DNA from: Echiichthys vipera | Taxonomy: Eukaryota > Chordata > Actinopteri > Perciformes > Trachinidae | DNA: 64,000 nucleotides | Assembly (NCBI GenBank): GCA_963691815.1 | Contig: OY829656.1 | Span: forward strand, 7,623,048 to 7,687,047 | Direction of reading: 5' to 3' | In this document: positions 12,704 to 40,375 of the stretch, piece by piece | How the letters are laid out: every line of letters starts with the position of its first letter | Numbering within the stretch: the stretch's first letter is position 1 | Made by a program: the position numbers and the translations under genes | Notes under the pieces: model-generated | What the model saw: only the letters and a program-made list of their open reading frames with translations | Database searches by the model: none | Told to the model about the DNA's origin: nothing

Positions 12704-13194
12704 GCAGGTATAACGTGCCGCTGCAGTGCCGTTACAGTCATTCTCCGGTTGCAATGATGGTGCAGAGACACCAAGAGCACAGCTGCGAAGGACCCAGAAA
12801 CACTGATCAATCAGAGCAGATCGGGTTTAAAAAGACAGGCGCTTCAACAGAGCGTTTCCGACAGAGGATTAATACAAATACTTTCAGACAGAATGAGAAA
12901 AAAAAACATGTGTTTCTGGAATATCAAAGCATGTAAACATGTTCAAATACAAAATGAAAGTCATTAGTAATTAAATTAGTCTGTCAAATTGAGTAGCATA
13001 CTATCACTATTTCGTTTTCCAGTCTGCTGACTTCTCTGAGATTTGACTTCTATGACATGAGAATTTGGTTTGAGGATGGATTTCCCTTTGGGCTTTCACT
13101 GGCTCTCAGCATCAAGCCAAGTGCCATTCAGTTTACCCTGCGGTAAGGTTTGGTAGGGGGGCGCCATGTGACTACACAATTGAGTTTGAGGAAA

Positions 13195-13567
13195 GCTGCT
13201 CTCATGCATATAAGTCATATTCACATTACTATAGATATTATTATAGTTACTGGAAGTGTGTCTGTGTCTGTCTTTCTTTACCTCTCTCTGTCCATCTGTC
13301 CATCTGTCCGTCTTTTCTCTCTTTCTCTCTCCTTCTCTTCCTCCCCAACCGGTGCAGACAGATGTGCGTCCTCCACAGAGCTGGGTCTGTCTGACGTTCC
13401 TGTCTGTTGTATGGAAGGTTTTCGTTGCCACCGTACTCTACGGAGGAATTGTTGGGTCTCTGTAAATCATAAATAAGTCAGAGTGTGGTCTCTACCTACT
13501 CTGTAAAGTGTCCTGAGATATCTTATGTTATGATTTGGCACTATAAATAAAATTGAATTGAATTGAA
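13195..13567 (+). repeat. (TTGAA)n-tailed interspersed repeat, copy 1
   Basis: The sequence from 'catgcatataagtcatattcac' through a CT-rich stretch, 'ccccaaccggtgcagacagatg', 'gaggaattgttgggtctctgtaaatcataaataag', 'gtgtcctgagatatcttatgttatgatttggcactataaataaaattgaattgaattgaatt' is a very common teleost retrotransposon-type repeat ending in a pentanucleotide tail. A closely similar second copy in the same orientation is at 59768-60138. Short ORFs on both strands here are by-products. Confidence 0.75.
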
Positions 13568-16500
13568 TTATTGGATGTACCAGGTTTCAGGCTTTCCATG
13601 AGATTTTGGAACCTGGCTGCAGGATCGATGTTCCCATTCATGAACAATTCAAATTAAATCTGAGAAGAGAACGTCACTCTTTGCTTGAATTGTTCACAGC
13701 TCATAGATGCTTTGGATTCTTGGAGAGCATTAAATGAGAATATCAATGCCACTTTCATGTCTGTCCGTTCAATTTTATGAAGCTACATCCAGGAGACGGT
13801 CAGTTTAGCTGAGAACAAGACTGACGAAAGGGGGAAACAACGTTATATCTTTCACACCAAAAAACAAAGTGGCGCGAATAAGCATATTTCTAGAAATGTT
13901 GAACCAATTCTTTAATTCAAAGTATAGGGGCTACGTCAAACTATATATAAACAAAAAGAATACTCAAAAGAATGTTGAATTACTTTCACTATATGGAAAA
14001 AAAAAAACCACATCAGTCTATTTCCAGACCTGGAGCACATTTCACCAGTATTCTCTCAGTGCAGTTGGCCATTTTTGAGGAAAAAACAATGTTGTCAACG
14101 TTTTGCCAATTATAGCCAACACAAAATTTGCAGGGGCTGCCACAAACTTACCCCGTATACTCCTGTGTTTATACAAACACCATAGAATGTGATCATAGAA
14201 GGCTGTTTAACACCGTAAAAGAATCCCTAAGCTTTCCCTGATGCCTTGTATCTGCCAAGTTTCTCTTCCTGAATACAGAATTAACCTACTGGTCCAACCA
14301 GACCAATGACTTCTCTCTGACGCCCCATCCCTTTACTTGTTCTGAAATTCCAGTGTTCCTAACTGGTTACATGCTGTAGTTTTGCTGGGCAGTACGCTAG
14401 ATTGGCCTGAAACTGATGTATGTGCTTTTCACAAAAACTAGTTCCTCGTTGTGCTGTGTGTGTGTGTGGGTTCTCTTTGTTCTGCGTGTGTATAGTATAG
14501 TATAGTACACTGTGCGTGATAGACAGAAAGATGGAGGTCGTATACAAAAGTGGAACTGCCAAGACAAAATATTGGTGGTGGAACAGTTTGTGTGTATTTA
14601 ATCTGTGTACGCAACGTTATGTTGTGTAGCTTATGAAAAAAGGAAATACACCAACCGATAGGAGAACCCAACACTTTAGAGTCTATTGTATTGACTTAGG
14701 CAATGCTAACTTCTGTTATCTGAGCAAATGTAAATGTAAAAAGGCAGAAAGCAGTAGGCCTGACTGTGAAGTTGAAAAAAAAAGGGTCTGACTTTTAAAA
14801 GCCACTTATCCACAGCATGTAACTGTTAAGTTGTAAACCCTAAATTTTATAGGCTCTTTAGGTTGGTCATACGTTAAGATGAACCCAGATAGTGTACTAT
14901 TGTGTCTATCTAAGCTAGGATAGTTAGCTTTAAAGACAGCTCAATGATCTGTTACTTTTTTTCTCAATTATAAAATTACATTTAGCTGCTTCTGCACATA
15001 TGTAGAAGGCTTTAACAAACTCGATTACTAAGATGTCGGAGCTTCAAAATAAAACTTTCAATTATTTGAAACATGTTGGGGAAAAGTCTGTGAATTAGCT
15101 TTAGCTAAGGCTAGCTGTGACTCCTCTCCAACTAACTTTAACTACTAGCTAGTTCAAGCTAGCTGGAGTCCTGTCACTGTAGTTTGGTTCCTCTCTTTGC
15201 AGTTAGTTAGCAAATTTTACATACTATTTGTTTCGCTAAAAGTATACATTTCTATGTCAGGAGTAAAAAAACCAACAACCAAATTCTGACCAAATATGTA
15301 GGCGAGTTAGGCTACTTAGTTCTGGCTTTGCTATGCAACCTGGTTTGGATTATTCTGACTGGTACTGTAACTGCAGTATGATTTGTGATACTGGAGGAAA
15401 CAATAACTTTTGCATCATTTTTTGTCATTCTCATTTTAATTGTAAAACCTTTATTAAAACGATCATGGCACGGTTTTTGCCAGGATCTGTACCAAACAGA
15501 GATTTTCTGAAGTGTGTACAACTTGTAGGCCAGGACACATCTGCAGCACCACACTACTTTATTCAGATTGGTTTGATGCATGTTTTGCCTGCAAAATATC
15601 GCACCCCCCTGCGATTTTTGGAGGTCGGGTCCATATTGCTATTTCGATAAAATTGGAATGAATTGTGTAGCCCTGCACATTATCAGTACAGAAATATAGG
15701 CTATAATGATGCACGAGCACGCACAAGCTTGACGGCTCTCCAAAAGTGAAGCCAAAGTATTTTGATCGCCCGTGTTGGCTGGCTGCAGTATTGACCATAA
15801 GTCCAGCTCCTTCCACGTTAGCGGATGGGACACAAGCCGAACTAAAAACTCAAAGTCTACTCAAATACATGCCCCCAAAGATGGTTTCTGTCAATGTGGG
15901 TAGTTTTTATCATGCTGATGAGTTCCCAAGTGTTTTTCTTGTATGTTGTTGTACACCGTGATAGGAGCGGAGACACGTCTTCCATCTTTGGTTCTACGGT
16001 GCTGAATATGACAGCGGTGATTTTTCTTTTTCGTCCTATCCAATTACCACATTAGCATACATAAACAAGGATTATAGTTATTCACTCACCTTAAGACCTG
16101 TAAAACAATGACATATGCCTACTGAACACCCAGAAACACAGGTATGCTCACACTGTTCTGGTCAAACATTCACAATCAAAGCTCCGTGGGATTTTCCCTG
16201 CTCTGAACATGAGTTAGGTCTTGCATGAGGAGCCTCTCTAGCTACACATAAGGTACAATACCTATAATTAAAATGTGCTGCAGGAAGTTTGCAAATTGTA
16301 GGATCAGGGAAATTGCTCTGAGAGAATGGAAGTAATAAGTGCTCTCCATATCATAGCGAGGTCGTGGCTCAGTGATCTTATAGGTGGAAAAGATGACTAT
16401 AAGTGTGCTTATGACATTGTCTGGGCATCATTCCATGAGTTGATTCAGATGAAGACCCTTTGAAACCTGTTTTTTTTCCTAAAAAGATGATTTACTGTTT

Positions 16501-17012
16501 GTTGATTGACATGTGATAAAGTTAGAACATAATTTATTCCTTCACTGAATTTAAAGATAATAATAATAATTTAGTTACTTCCATGGAGGCAGGTATTGGT
16601 TTATGCTCATTCTGTTGTATAGCAACATCATGAAAGAAATCCTTGTTTGTAATAGGACAAAAAACTATATTTTAGTTATGTAGTAATATGAAACCACAGA
16701 TAGTTTGATTGGTTTTTAATTTGTTTGAGCTTCATATATAGAGGCATCAAACTCAGTATGTGTGATATCATCAGATACAACAACAGACATGTTATTACCA
16801 GAAAACAGACAATCATTTAAATAAATACACAGAGGAAGAGGAACAATCACCATTCAAATCAAACTTTATATCATCAGAACTGCATGCATACGCCTCTCTG
16901 ATTGCACTGCTGTTAGAATACCTCAATGGTGATGTGGTAACCTCAGCCTAATATGGTGGTTAAGTGCACATTTATTCAGGTGGAGTGTGACCGGATGCCG
17001 GTGTTGTCAACA

Positions 17013-17015
<3 letters not shown>

Positions 17016-17091
<76 letters not shown>

Positions 17092-17093
17092 GG

Positions 17094-17168
<75 letters not shown>
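17016..17168. repeat. (GA)n microsatellite, about 150 bp
   Basis: Almost uninterrupted AG repeats with a few variant units (AAAGAGAGGGAGAG and GAAGAG). The Arg/Glu and Leu/Ser ORFs covering it on both strands are repeat artefacts. Confidence 0.95.
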
Positions 17169-17172
<4 letters not shown>

Positions 17173-20100
17173 GTAGATTCACAGGAAGGGGAGAGAGGGG
17201 GGAGGAGGGGAGCTGGAGTAGCATCCAGCTGGATACTATTGGAGTGCTGAGCGAAGGGGGAGGGGACAGAGCAGCAGAGGAGGGGCATTACTGGAAATAG
17301 GTGGATAAACAGGTCTAGCTTGCCTTTTCCAGGACATGGTTAGGAAATACTAAAAGAGACACCCTGCACTGAGCATCTAGTACAAACTGGCTGCACATAC
17401 TGTACATGCATGTGCATCCACACACGCATGCAGTATTTGTATTATGCTTCTTGCAGAAGTGAAATATCCTGACTCAGTCAGTGAATTATTTCATGGTTTT
17501 CTATGTGAGGACATTAGGTCCTCTTATTATTTCTCAGTTGATATGATGTTGCAATACCTTATTTCATTACACAGCCCTGTGCTAGCTGACCATTTATTAG
17601 CCCTGGATGAGTAAGTGCTGGGTAAAATACTCACCTAAACATTAGAGCTCAGGGTCAACATCTTCAGGATGCTGTTTTTTAAAGAATAAACCAGAAGTGT
17701 GGGGCATGCTAAAATTCATGATGCAAATCTAAAAGGGAATTGTAAACCTGAACCAAATGTGTAGTTTAAAAAGTGTAGCCTATAGCCTGGGAGTTCCCCG
17801 GGTCCTATGCTCCCCACAAAAGGGTCCGATGCTCCCACATTCAGTGCCGAATTCCCAGACAAATAGGCCCTAATCCTACCCCCTAACCCTGACCTGAACT
17901 GTAACCTCTAACCCTCACAACATGCTGAATTAAATCATTGAAGGCATAGGCTTATGCGACCTGGCAACATAGGACCCTTTTGGGGAAACATAGGGATGAC
18001 CCCTATAGCTTCAGGTAAAGTGACCTCTAGGCGAGAGGCCAATGTGTTCCTTCCAGATCTAGAGCTTCTGAATGAAGACTTATTGCCTCCTTTTTATATG
18101 CTAACATCTAGCAGACCAAAACAGAGCTAAAACAAGTGCGAATATGACTTTTGTTGCCTAGGTTTGCCATAAACACGACTGCAAATGACGGCTTATGTTG
18201 CTCCATATCTCAATAATATATATAGTTATACTACAGTAAAAGTTTGCTACTACATGAGCCGTGTCAACTTTATAAGATCATGTGTCATGTGGTTTTGGGC
18301 TTGTTGTGGAGCTTGTGTTTATAGCCTACTTTTTCATAACCACCAGTTGCTGCTATGCTCATTTAAGAAGTCTGTATCTAAATGACGAAAACTGTAGATT
18401 CAGTTGAAAGATCAGATCAAAAAATGCTACCTGTAAATGAGTTGGGACCGCTGAACCAAAACCAAAAGCCTGTACGTGAATTGTTGACAGTATGTCATGC
18501 TCTGAGGTTAAATCTGGGTTCACTGTGGTTCCTTACAATAAGACAGGAAGGAAGCTGCATACAGCATTTCACCTCAGTCTCCCAATACAAGAGAAAACAA
18601 ACATCTCCAATGTACTACATCCTGGATTCCTTGGTAATGACGCTTCAGGACACGATGCTTGTAAAGTACCATGGCGATATTGAAAGCAGAATTTTTCAAG
18701 AAATAAGATTCGAATCAACATTCATCAATTATGATGAAAATGATGTAACACTAACATGAAACTGTGGAAGAAATTCAGTGTTGAGTCCAGATGAGTCAAA
18801 GAAAAGTATGATGTGTTCATTGACTTTCTCATCTTTTACATTAAGCAGCAAGCGTGGCCCCGTGATTTCAATGTGATATGGTTCCCAGAGGATGAAACCT
18901 TAGATGATCTCCTGACATTTTCTCTAATATCGTCATGCAGTCTAATGTTAAACAAAGTTCAATACTTTCTTTATAACTTAATACCTGCAAAAACGGATGA
19001 CATTCCCATCAGCCTAAACTGTACTTTGTGTTTAACTCTGGGAAATGTTAATCTTACACCTGCTGACATTAGCCTATTAGCGTTGTCATTGTGGGCCAGA
19101 TAGTTCTCAAAGTCAACACAAGGAGTTCCTGGGGAGCCAAAACCTTGTGAATTATTTATGTGGATTACTTAAAGTTGTAATCCGTAAGAACTAAGATACG
19201 TTGTTTCTTGCGGAAGCTTTGGCGGTAAGATGTGACTGCAGGCGAGCCTCTGGGACCTCATCTCATCATCGACTGTATGACGTCACTAGATTGGCAGCTC
19301 TCACCTCCCTGATGTGGCGTGATGCCTTCACATGCTTCATATGTCTGTGGATCCTACATTGTGAGTCAGCAGGAATGAAATGCTACTGCACCGGTCAGAC
19401 ACATAAGAGCGAGCCTGACTCTGGATTCAGACTTGAACGTTCCCTTTCATTGCACTTTTACTTGTCAGAAGTTGGAAGTTCCCGATTTCCAAATAAACTA
19501 AAAGGCAGCATAACGAGCAGTGAATAGCTCCACCTGGGCAGACCAACCACTGCTGACTGATGTAAAAAAACGCTAAAAGCTGTTTTAATGTAAAAATGTG
19601 TAAAATGCAAGTACTTAAAAAGAAAACTTAAAGAAAAGAAAATATATGGTCCAGTTTAGAAAGTCTGTCCTTCAATTTGTGGATTTTTGCCCCTGTGTCA
19701 GCAGACATCTGCCCTGCTAAAGTGCCACTGAGCAAGACACGCCAGCAGCTTTCTCTGAAGATCTTAGATAGACATTCAGCAGATATTTCCCACATTTTTG
19801 ACTCGATTATTGAAACCATGAGTTAACAATCACTTTCACATTTGTCAGATTTGCACGTCATTTCATGTAAAATGATACTATCTGATGAGAGATGAGAAGT
19901 CATATAAAGTATGCGACAGATTATCATCTGTGTTTGGTTGCTAACATGAGGAAATTCGATACAAATAAAACGCTAGGTTAATACCCTGTCCTCTTGCATT
20001 TGCATTATAATGCTACATTAAATGAGAGAAGAGGCATTTTGTAGGGTAATCTATAGAAGAACTGTTAGGACAATATCTGCAAAAGGTCATGTGGAGAAGT

Positions 20101-20269
20101 AGTCGTCTACAGTACATGAGTGATAAGAGAATAAAAGAAACAGTCCTTTAGTAATTTTATCCTAATCATTGAGCTGTTACTAATAGCAACAGCATCTGCA
20201 TGTATTCAATTCTAACATTAACTACATTTAAGTATAAAAAGATCAAATGAAATAGTCATTAAAAAAAAT

Positions 20270-20522
20270 AAAGTCATTTTCATCCATCCAACCATCACAT
20301 AGAGACAATCATTCACACTCACATTCACACCTATGGGCAATTGAGAGTCATCAACTAACTTCACACTTGCATGTCTCTGGACTGTGGGAGGAAGCTGGAG
20401 AACGCAGAGAGAACCCACACAGACACGGAGAGAACATGCAAACTCCACACTAAAGGGCCCCAGCCCGGATTCAAACCAGGAACCCTCTTGCTGTGAGGCG
20501 ACAGTGCTAACCACCACACCCA
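20270..20522. repeat. Widespread fish interspersed repeat
   Basis: It contains 'attcacactcacattcacacctatgggcaattgagag', 'catgtctctggactgtgggaggaagc', 'gagaacatgcaaactccacac' and 'ggattcaaaccaggaaccctcttgctgtgaggcgacagtgctaaccacca', a motif series seen throughout teleost genomes and usually assigned to LINE/SINE-derived repeats. Confidence 0.65.
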
Positions 20523-20652
20523 CTTACTGTACTCTAATGTTATTGCTAGATGTATTGATAGTCAATTAATTCCCTTTATTGTGCAGCTGGTGACTTCTAA
20601 ATGTAACCATATTCCGTACAGAAAACCGGATCATTTAGCGTACTTAATACAA

Positions 20653-20880
20653 CTAGTTTTTAATATCACAGATCCATGTGATATTGTGGTTCTGGCGCAT
20701 TGCTGCTGACAATGGTTCGATAAAAAGTGCAAATAGTGAAGGTGAGAGTGAACATCCTTGTCTGGTGCTTCTGTGGAGTGTGACGCTTTGTGAGGTTAGG
20801 TTGCGAGTCACGATTCCTGCCCTTGGTGCGTTTTTAGAATTGAGTAAATGATTTTTCAAAAACAAAATTGTCAAAAACAA
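20653..20880 (-). mobile_element. L1-type retrotransposon reverse transcriptase fragment
   Basis: The minus-strand translation contains STRQGCSLSPSLFALFIEPL, which fits the conserved 'RQGCPLSPLLFALAIEPLA' region of L1/Tx1-type reverse transcriptases. Only a short piece survives; the catalytic YADD block and both ends are missing. It is a dead relic. Confidence 0.7.
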
Positions 20881-22043
20881 AGTGAAAAATGCAATTCAGA
20901 AGGCAGCAAATGTCAAAGATTCAAAAGTGATTTAATGATTCAACATATTCTCATCAATAGGTTCTTATGATATGGTGAAAAAAGTTCTGCACAAAAATTC
21001 GTATGATATCTTACCAAGCGGTGAAACGGGAGGGACGTGACAATTGCTTGGTGTCGGTTAGGTATAGGCACCAAAATTACGGTCACATGACCGGTTTGAG
21101 CCTACAAAACGTGACGCTTAGGGTTAGGCATCAAAACGACTTGTTTAAGATCGGGAAAAAGGTCGTAGTTTGGCTTAGTACGTCCAGGACGGCAACAGGA
21201 AACACACTCCACTCGCCCCGGTTGAAAGTCCTGTGTTTTGGGACCCATCAACCTCCCCTACCTGCATCCTTAGGTGGAGATTCTATCTTACACTGCATCC
21301 CCTACTTTTAATACATGAAATATCCACAAAATAAATACGGGAAAACACATGCATTATAGTGCATTGCTTTTTGTTGTAACGCGTACAAAATTGCACGAGA
21401 ACAGCCTGAATTATTTATAATGTTGAAATACTAACCACTTCTGCATTTGTTCATGGAAATGAAAGCGAAATGTATCGACTGGGCCACAAAAGCTAAGTTT
21501 CAGTGCACACACTGCTCAGACTTTCAGTTTAAGTTCAGTCTGGCTTACATTTGGATTTTTCACCCTGTTTCGTCTGACCAAGAAGAAATAAAATGTTTTG
21601 GCCATGACCAAATCACGATGAAAGGTTAGTTGAGGACAAGTGGAGTGTCACTCAAACTGAAAGTTCAAAGTCATGTGGCTCAGTCTACTCATCGCTGTGG
21701 CCATATCTGGGTTTGGCCTCATGGTCATGCAGCACTACACACTCTTCAGAAACTCATGTCTATCAGGGGATTGAAGCCTGCAGTGCCTGATAGCTTCTTG
21801 CACTATTGATTGCTGATGTCATTAAGGTCTTTTGACACAGCTCTGGAACACACTGGCACACTATTGGAGACCTTAAAAAAGTTGGGGAGCATAACTTTAA
21901 GAAATGTAGCTTTCTGATTGGCTGGCAGGCACTCCTCTAAATCCTTACTCTGGTTATGTTTAACCACAGTTAAGAGCAGCAACAGCACAGATGCTTTACT
22001 CTGTTATCTGTTAATTCTATCCAATGTAATTGAGAGTTGAGTC

Positions 22044-22082
22044 AATTTTGCAAACTGAATTGAGAATTCAGTTTGCAAAATT
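22044..22082. repeat. Perfect 18-bp inverted repeat with 3-nt loop
   Basis: The left arm 22044-22061 (AATTTTGCAAACTGAATT) and right arm 22065-22082 are exact reverse complements around a GAG loop. It lies in non-coding DNA between PEX13 and the REL 3' end. Confidence 0.85.
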
Positions 22083-22189
22083 TATATCGCTATAATTATC
22101 AAAGCATTATTTAATTATTGATGCGTTATGATATATAACACACAGTCAGGTGCTGTAGTCTTTTGTTGTAATAAAGTCCTGTTATGTTT

Positions 22190-22490
22190 TGACATCTTGA
22201 TACGTATATACAGTACATATGTTGCTAGAAATGTAGCTCAGCTTAGCTTTAAGGCTGGGGATGGGGAAACAGCTAGCATAGTGTACAGAATCCGCTATAT
22301 CTCATTTAATTTGTACAAAAAATCATATCTTAATGGCAAATTGTGGTTTTGCAGTGGTTATATGATAGACTATATCTTGGCCAGTAGCAGTAACTTCCAT
22401 GACAGAACTAGGCTAGCTATTTACCACGTTTCCAACCTTTATGCTAACTGGCTGCTCTAGCTCTAACTTCATACCGTACAGACATAAGGA
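22190..22490. repeat. Fish interspersed repeat related to 29455-29530
   Basis: It contains 'agctcagcttagctttaaggctggggatggggaaacagctagc', 'tttgtacaaaaaatcatatcttaatggcaaattgtggttttgcagtggttatatgatagactatatcttggcc' and 'taacttcca', matching the common fish repeat beginning GCTTAGCATAAAGACTGGAA. A partial relative is at 29455-29530. The plus-strand ORF 22128-22460 is an artefact. Confidence 0.55.
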
Positions 22491-22749
22491 CGGTATTAAT
22501 CTTCTCATCTAACTCTTGGTCAGAAAGCTAATAAGTGTATTTCCCAAAATATTGAACTGTTCATGTTGTTAATGTGATAATGCACTCTGATGTGTCCCAA
22601 TATAGAAAATACTCCATTATGACTGTATATCAGGGCACCTGGTTGGGCTTTATCACTTGCATAACCGTTCCACATGCTTGCATGTGAAGATTGTGTAGAC
22701 ATTTTTAAAGATACAATATAAAGGTGATAATTAAATGACAAAGGATGTG

Positions 22750-24007
22750 TAATAAGACAGACTCCATTTATTAAGAACTGATCCTGTAGAAAAATCCAAA
22801 AGTTCCAAATCTTACAAAGTAGACATCAAAAATATTTACTATCTTTGAAAAGCAAAACGCTTCTTTTGGGCATAAAAGTACAAACATGTTAGGATGAGCT
22901 AGGCTTTGTTCATTATCAGCTATGTGTCCTATCGCAAAGTCATAGAGCAAGGCACTCTGTGAAAGGATTTGGTAAGGGCCTCATCTGATTGAATGAAACA
23001 TCAGTAAAGCACAAAATTGACAACTGTATCTATAAAACATCAAGTAGAAATGCTCTGAGAACTCTGGATAACACATGTGATCATTGCTATGACATAGTCA
23101 TTACAAAGGAAAGACAACATTGAATGCGCTTCCTCCCACTTCCTCAATGGAAATTTCAGTACCTCGCCAGTTCTTGAGTGTTGCAGCATGGTTATTGCGT
23201 TCACTCTCAACTATGGCTAACATGTATGTACAGAGTGCATTTATAAGCAAATGCTCTGCTAAAAAATCAATAAAACAGTACAATATGAAGGAATCCTTTA
23301 CAAAGCAATAAGAAGATACACCTATGATGATAAGCCTTTTTTTCTGCTGTACTTTCAAATGCCAAACATTTGTTACCCACTTTTTTATTCCAAGCTCAAA
23401 CACGCCAACAAAATACTTGAATACTATACAGTATGTTCACAGAAAATCCAACTTCACCTGAGAAAGACAAAGAAAGAAAGTAGTACATTCACTTCTGCAG
23501 AAACCAAACTTTGGCTTGGAACCCATTAGCATGTTATTAGTCATCTGTACAACCTAAGGCATGGTTCATCCACATGCAGGTAATGCAGAACTTGTGAGCT
23601 CAGCCTTATCAGACTCTCACCATTTGTGAACTGGACGAACAAGACATATTTCTTGTCTCAAACTTACCAGGATATGAAATATGATTGATCATTTTTAGGA
23701 GAATGGTGTCCTTCCAAGTTAATAAGGGGAAGCAAAGACCACAGTTGGCCAATCAAGTGTAGCAAGCATTCTTGGTTGTCTGTAATGAATCGTACCGCCC
23801 AGAAACAATTACCTTAGTCTGGTTGTAGATTCCAATTGTTTGCTAATAATTTTGCTCATTTGCCCACTTATGTAATAACCCAAGCAAATGCCCACTGAGC
23901 CTTACTCGGCCAGAATGGGTGAAACAAAATATCTGTCTTTTCTACCATGTACCAATTCTTCGGAGCTGCTTCTGTTTCTTTAGTGACACCAAAAAATGTC
24001 ACTCCTT
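22750..24007 (-). other. rel: Probable REL 3' UTR with poly(A) signal
   Basis: Non-coding AT-rich sequence follows the REL stop. The minus-strand AATAAA (plus 'tttatt' at 22767-22772) would give a 3' UTR of about 1.25 kb. The end point is inferred only. Confidence 0.45.
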
Positions 24008-38713
<14,706 letters not shown>

Positions 38714-38826
38714 GATGCGCACACTTTCCCTCTCAGTCGTATCCCAGGTTAGTGTCTCTGTGAGGAGCTCGGGCTGAATGAGTGACAGTGTACAGGAAAA
38801 GTAACATTTGTTCATGGAGAGGAGCG

Positions 38827-38838
38827 GGGGAATTCCCC
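38827..38838. promoter_or_regulatory. rel: Perfect palindromic NF-kB (kB) site upstream of REL
   Basis: GGGGAATTCCCC contains the consensus GGGRNWYYCC as GGGAATTCCC and reads the same on both strands. It lies 114 bp upstream of the REL ATG. An inverted CCAAT motif is nearby at 38865-38869. Autoregulation of REL by NF-kB is established in mammals and birds; here it is inferred from the site and its position. Confidence 0.7.
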
Positions 38839-38896
38839 TCCGTCACCGCCTTCATCCGAACGGACCAATGAGAGGCTGCGTGACTCACGGCAGCGA

Positions 38897-38946
38897 GCAC
38901 ACACACACCCGCGCACACACGAACACACACACACACACACACACAC
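38897..38946. repeat. Imperfect (CA)n in the REL upstream region
   Basis: ACAC repeats with CGC interruptions, about 60 bp beyond the kB palindrome, upstream of REL. Confidence 0.85.
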
Positions 38947-39029
38947 AGAAAAGCATCCAGGAAGCATACGCCACACTTGATAACCCCGTGTCACTCATGC
39001 TGCAGCTGGCAGCCAAAACCGGGTACCCA

Positions 39030-39150
39030 GGTAAAGAGGCTGGAGGTCCACGAGGCAGCGGCCGCGGGTTCGACTCCAACCTGCGGCCCGTTTCCTGTCT
39101 GTTCTATCTGACGAAAAAGCTTGAAACTGCCAAAGACCCGCACTCACAGT
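39030..39150. repeat. Fish repeat with tRNA-type B-box motif
   Basis: 'ggcagcggccgcgggttcgactccaacctgcggcccgtttcctgtctgttctatct' resembles a common fish repeat containing GGTTCGANTCC, the pol III B box. I see no complete tRNA cloverleaf and no A box at the right distance, so it is listed as a repeat, not a tRNA gene. Confidence 0.45.
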
Positions 39151-39209
39151 TCCCCCCAAAGTTCCCGTAACTGAAGAAATGAACTTGTAGAGCACTTCTA
39201 CTAACGTCA

Positions 39210-39435
<226 letters not shown>

Positions 39436-40375
39436 CTAAAAATTTGAGCACAATAGAGAGACCCAAAATGACTAAAATGTGATTCTTTGAGTTTGGGTGT
39501 CTTGTTCCAACGCAGACAGAGGGGGGGGGGGGGGCCTCTTACAGGTCTGTGCCCAAGGGCCCGTTGTCTCATAATCAGTCCATGGTTGTAGCCCACAAAG
39601 CCAGTTGAGGAGGTTTTGCATAGGGTTGGACGTAGTTTGTGCCCATTTATGCTCATTTTCATGCATGTGAAGGCAGATTTTACCCTCAAAAACAAGAGGG
39701 CCCAACAGCAGAGCTGCCCAGCCCCCAATCATACTTTCATTTTTTATTTCTCAACCTGGGAAACAGTTATTGACAAAACAATCTTGCCACAAGGTCTGTG
39801 TCGTAGCAGTGGCTCTGGAGCGTGAGGTTCACGCTGGTCTTCAGCACGAGGAGTTTGCCCAGTTGGGCCTACTTAAAATAGCATCTGACGAAACGATCAA
39901 AGTTCATTTAGTAGTTCATGTATTCAATTCAAATAATGTTAAGAACCTTTTTGGGGAACTATTTAATCACTAAATTTACTATAAAAATATCTTCTCAGTG
40001 GTATCTGGCAAAGACAAATGCAACAATGTAAAAATACATGTAACAAAAAACGCAGACAACGGCATAGTTTTAGGGGTTTAATGGGTTTCGGTACAGATTC
40101 ATTTAAAAGGAAGTGATAAACACATACAAAAATACCCTTTCAATACATTTTAGAAACAAACATCTAAATGAACTGTTTTGTTAAATGTTTCCGAACAGCA
40201 AAACATGAGTTGTCTGAAACAGAGTGGTGCAGATTTAATTCGAGAGACCTACCTGCAATGACTGCTATTAAAAAAAAAAAAAAGTCACATGGTACAAATA
40301 TGCAAATATAAATAAAGTGATAAGAAAACCCCCGATAATGAAGAATATGCCTTTTGAAAAACTGTTCTCTGTACA

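Larger units (their letters stand above)
11900..22750. other. Gene-poor REL-PEX13 intergenic interval
   Basis: About 10.9 kb with no gene I can support. It holds a (TTGAA)n-tailed repeat at 13195-13567, a (GA)n microsatellite at 17016-17168, fish interspersed repeats at 20270-20520 and 22190-22490, an L1-type reverse transcriptase fragment near 20680-20860 and a perfect 18-bp hairpin at 22044-22082. ORFs at 18382-18759 and 19201-19527 have no recognisable domain. PUS10, expected here from the human gene order, was not seen on either strand. Confidence 0.6.

Noticed and set aside
16953..17300. Arg/Glu-rich ORF on plus and Leu/Ser ORFs on minus
   Set aside because: Direct translation of the (GA)n microsatellite; no non-repeat domain.
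18382..18759. 125-codon plus-strand ORF
   Set aside because: No domain, no homology I recognise, repeat-rich surroundings; likely chance.
39030..39150. tRNA gene candidate
   Set aside because: Only a B-box-like GGTTCGACTCC is present; no cloverleaf or A box. Listed as a repeat.
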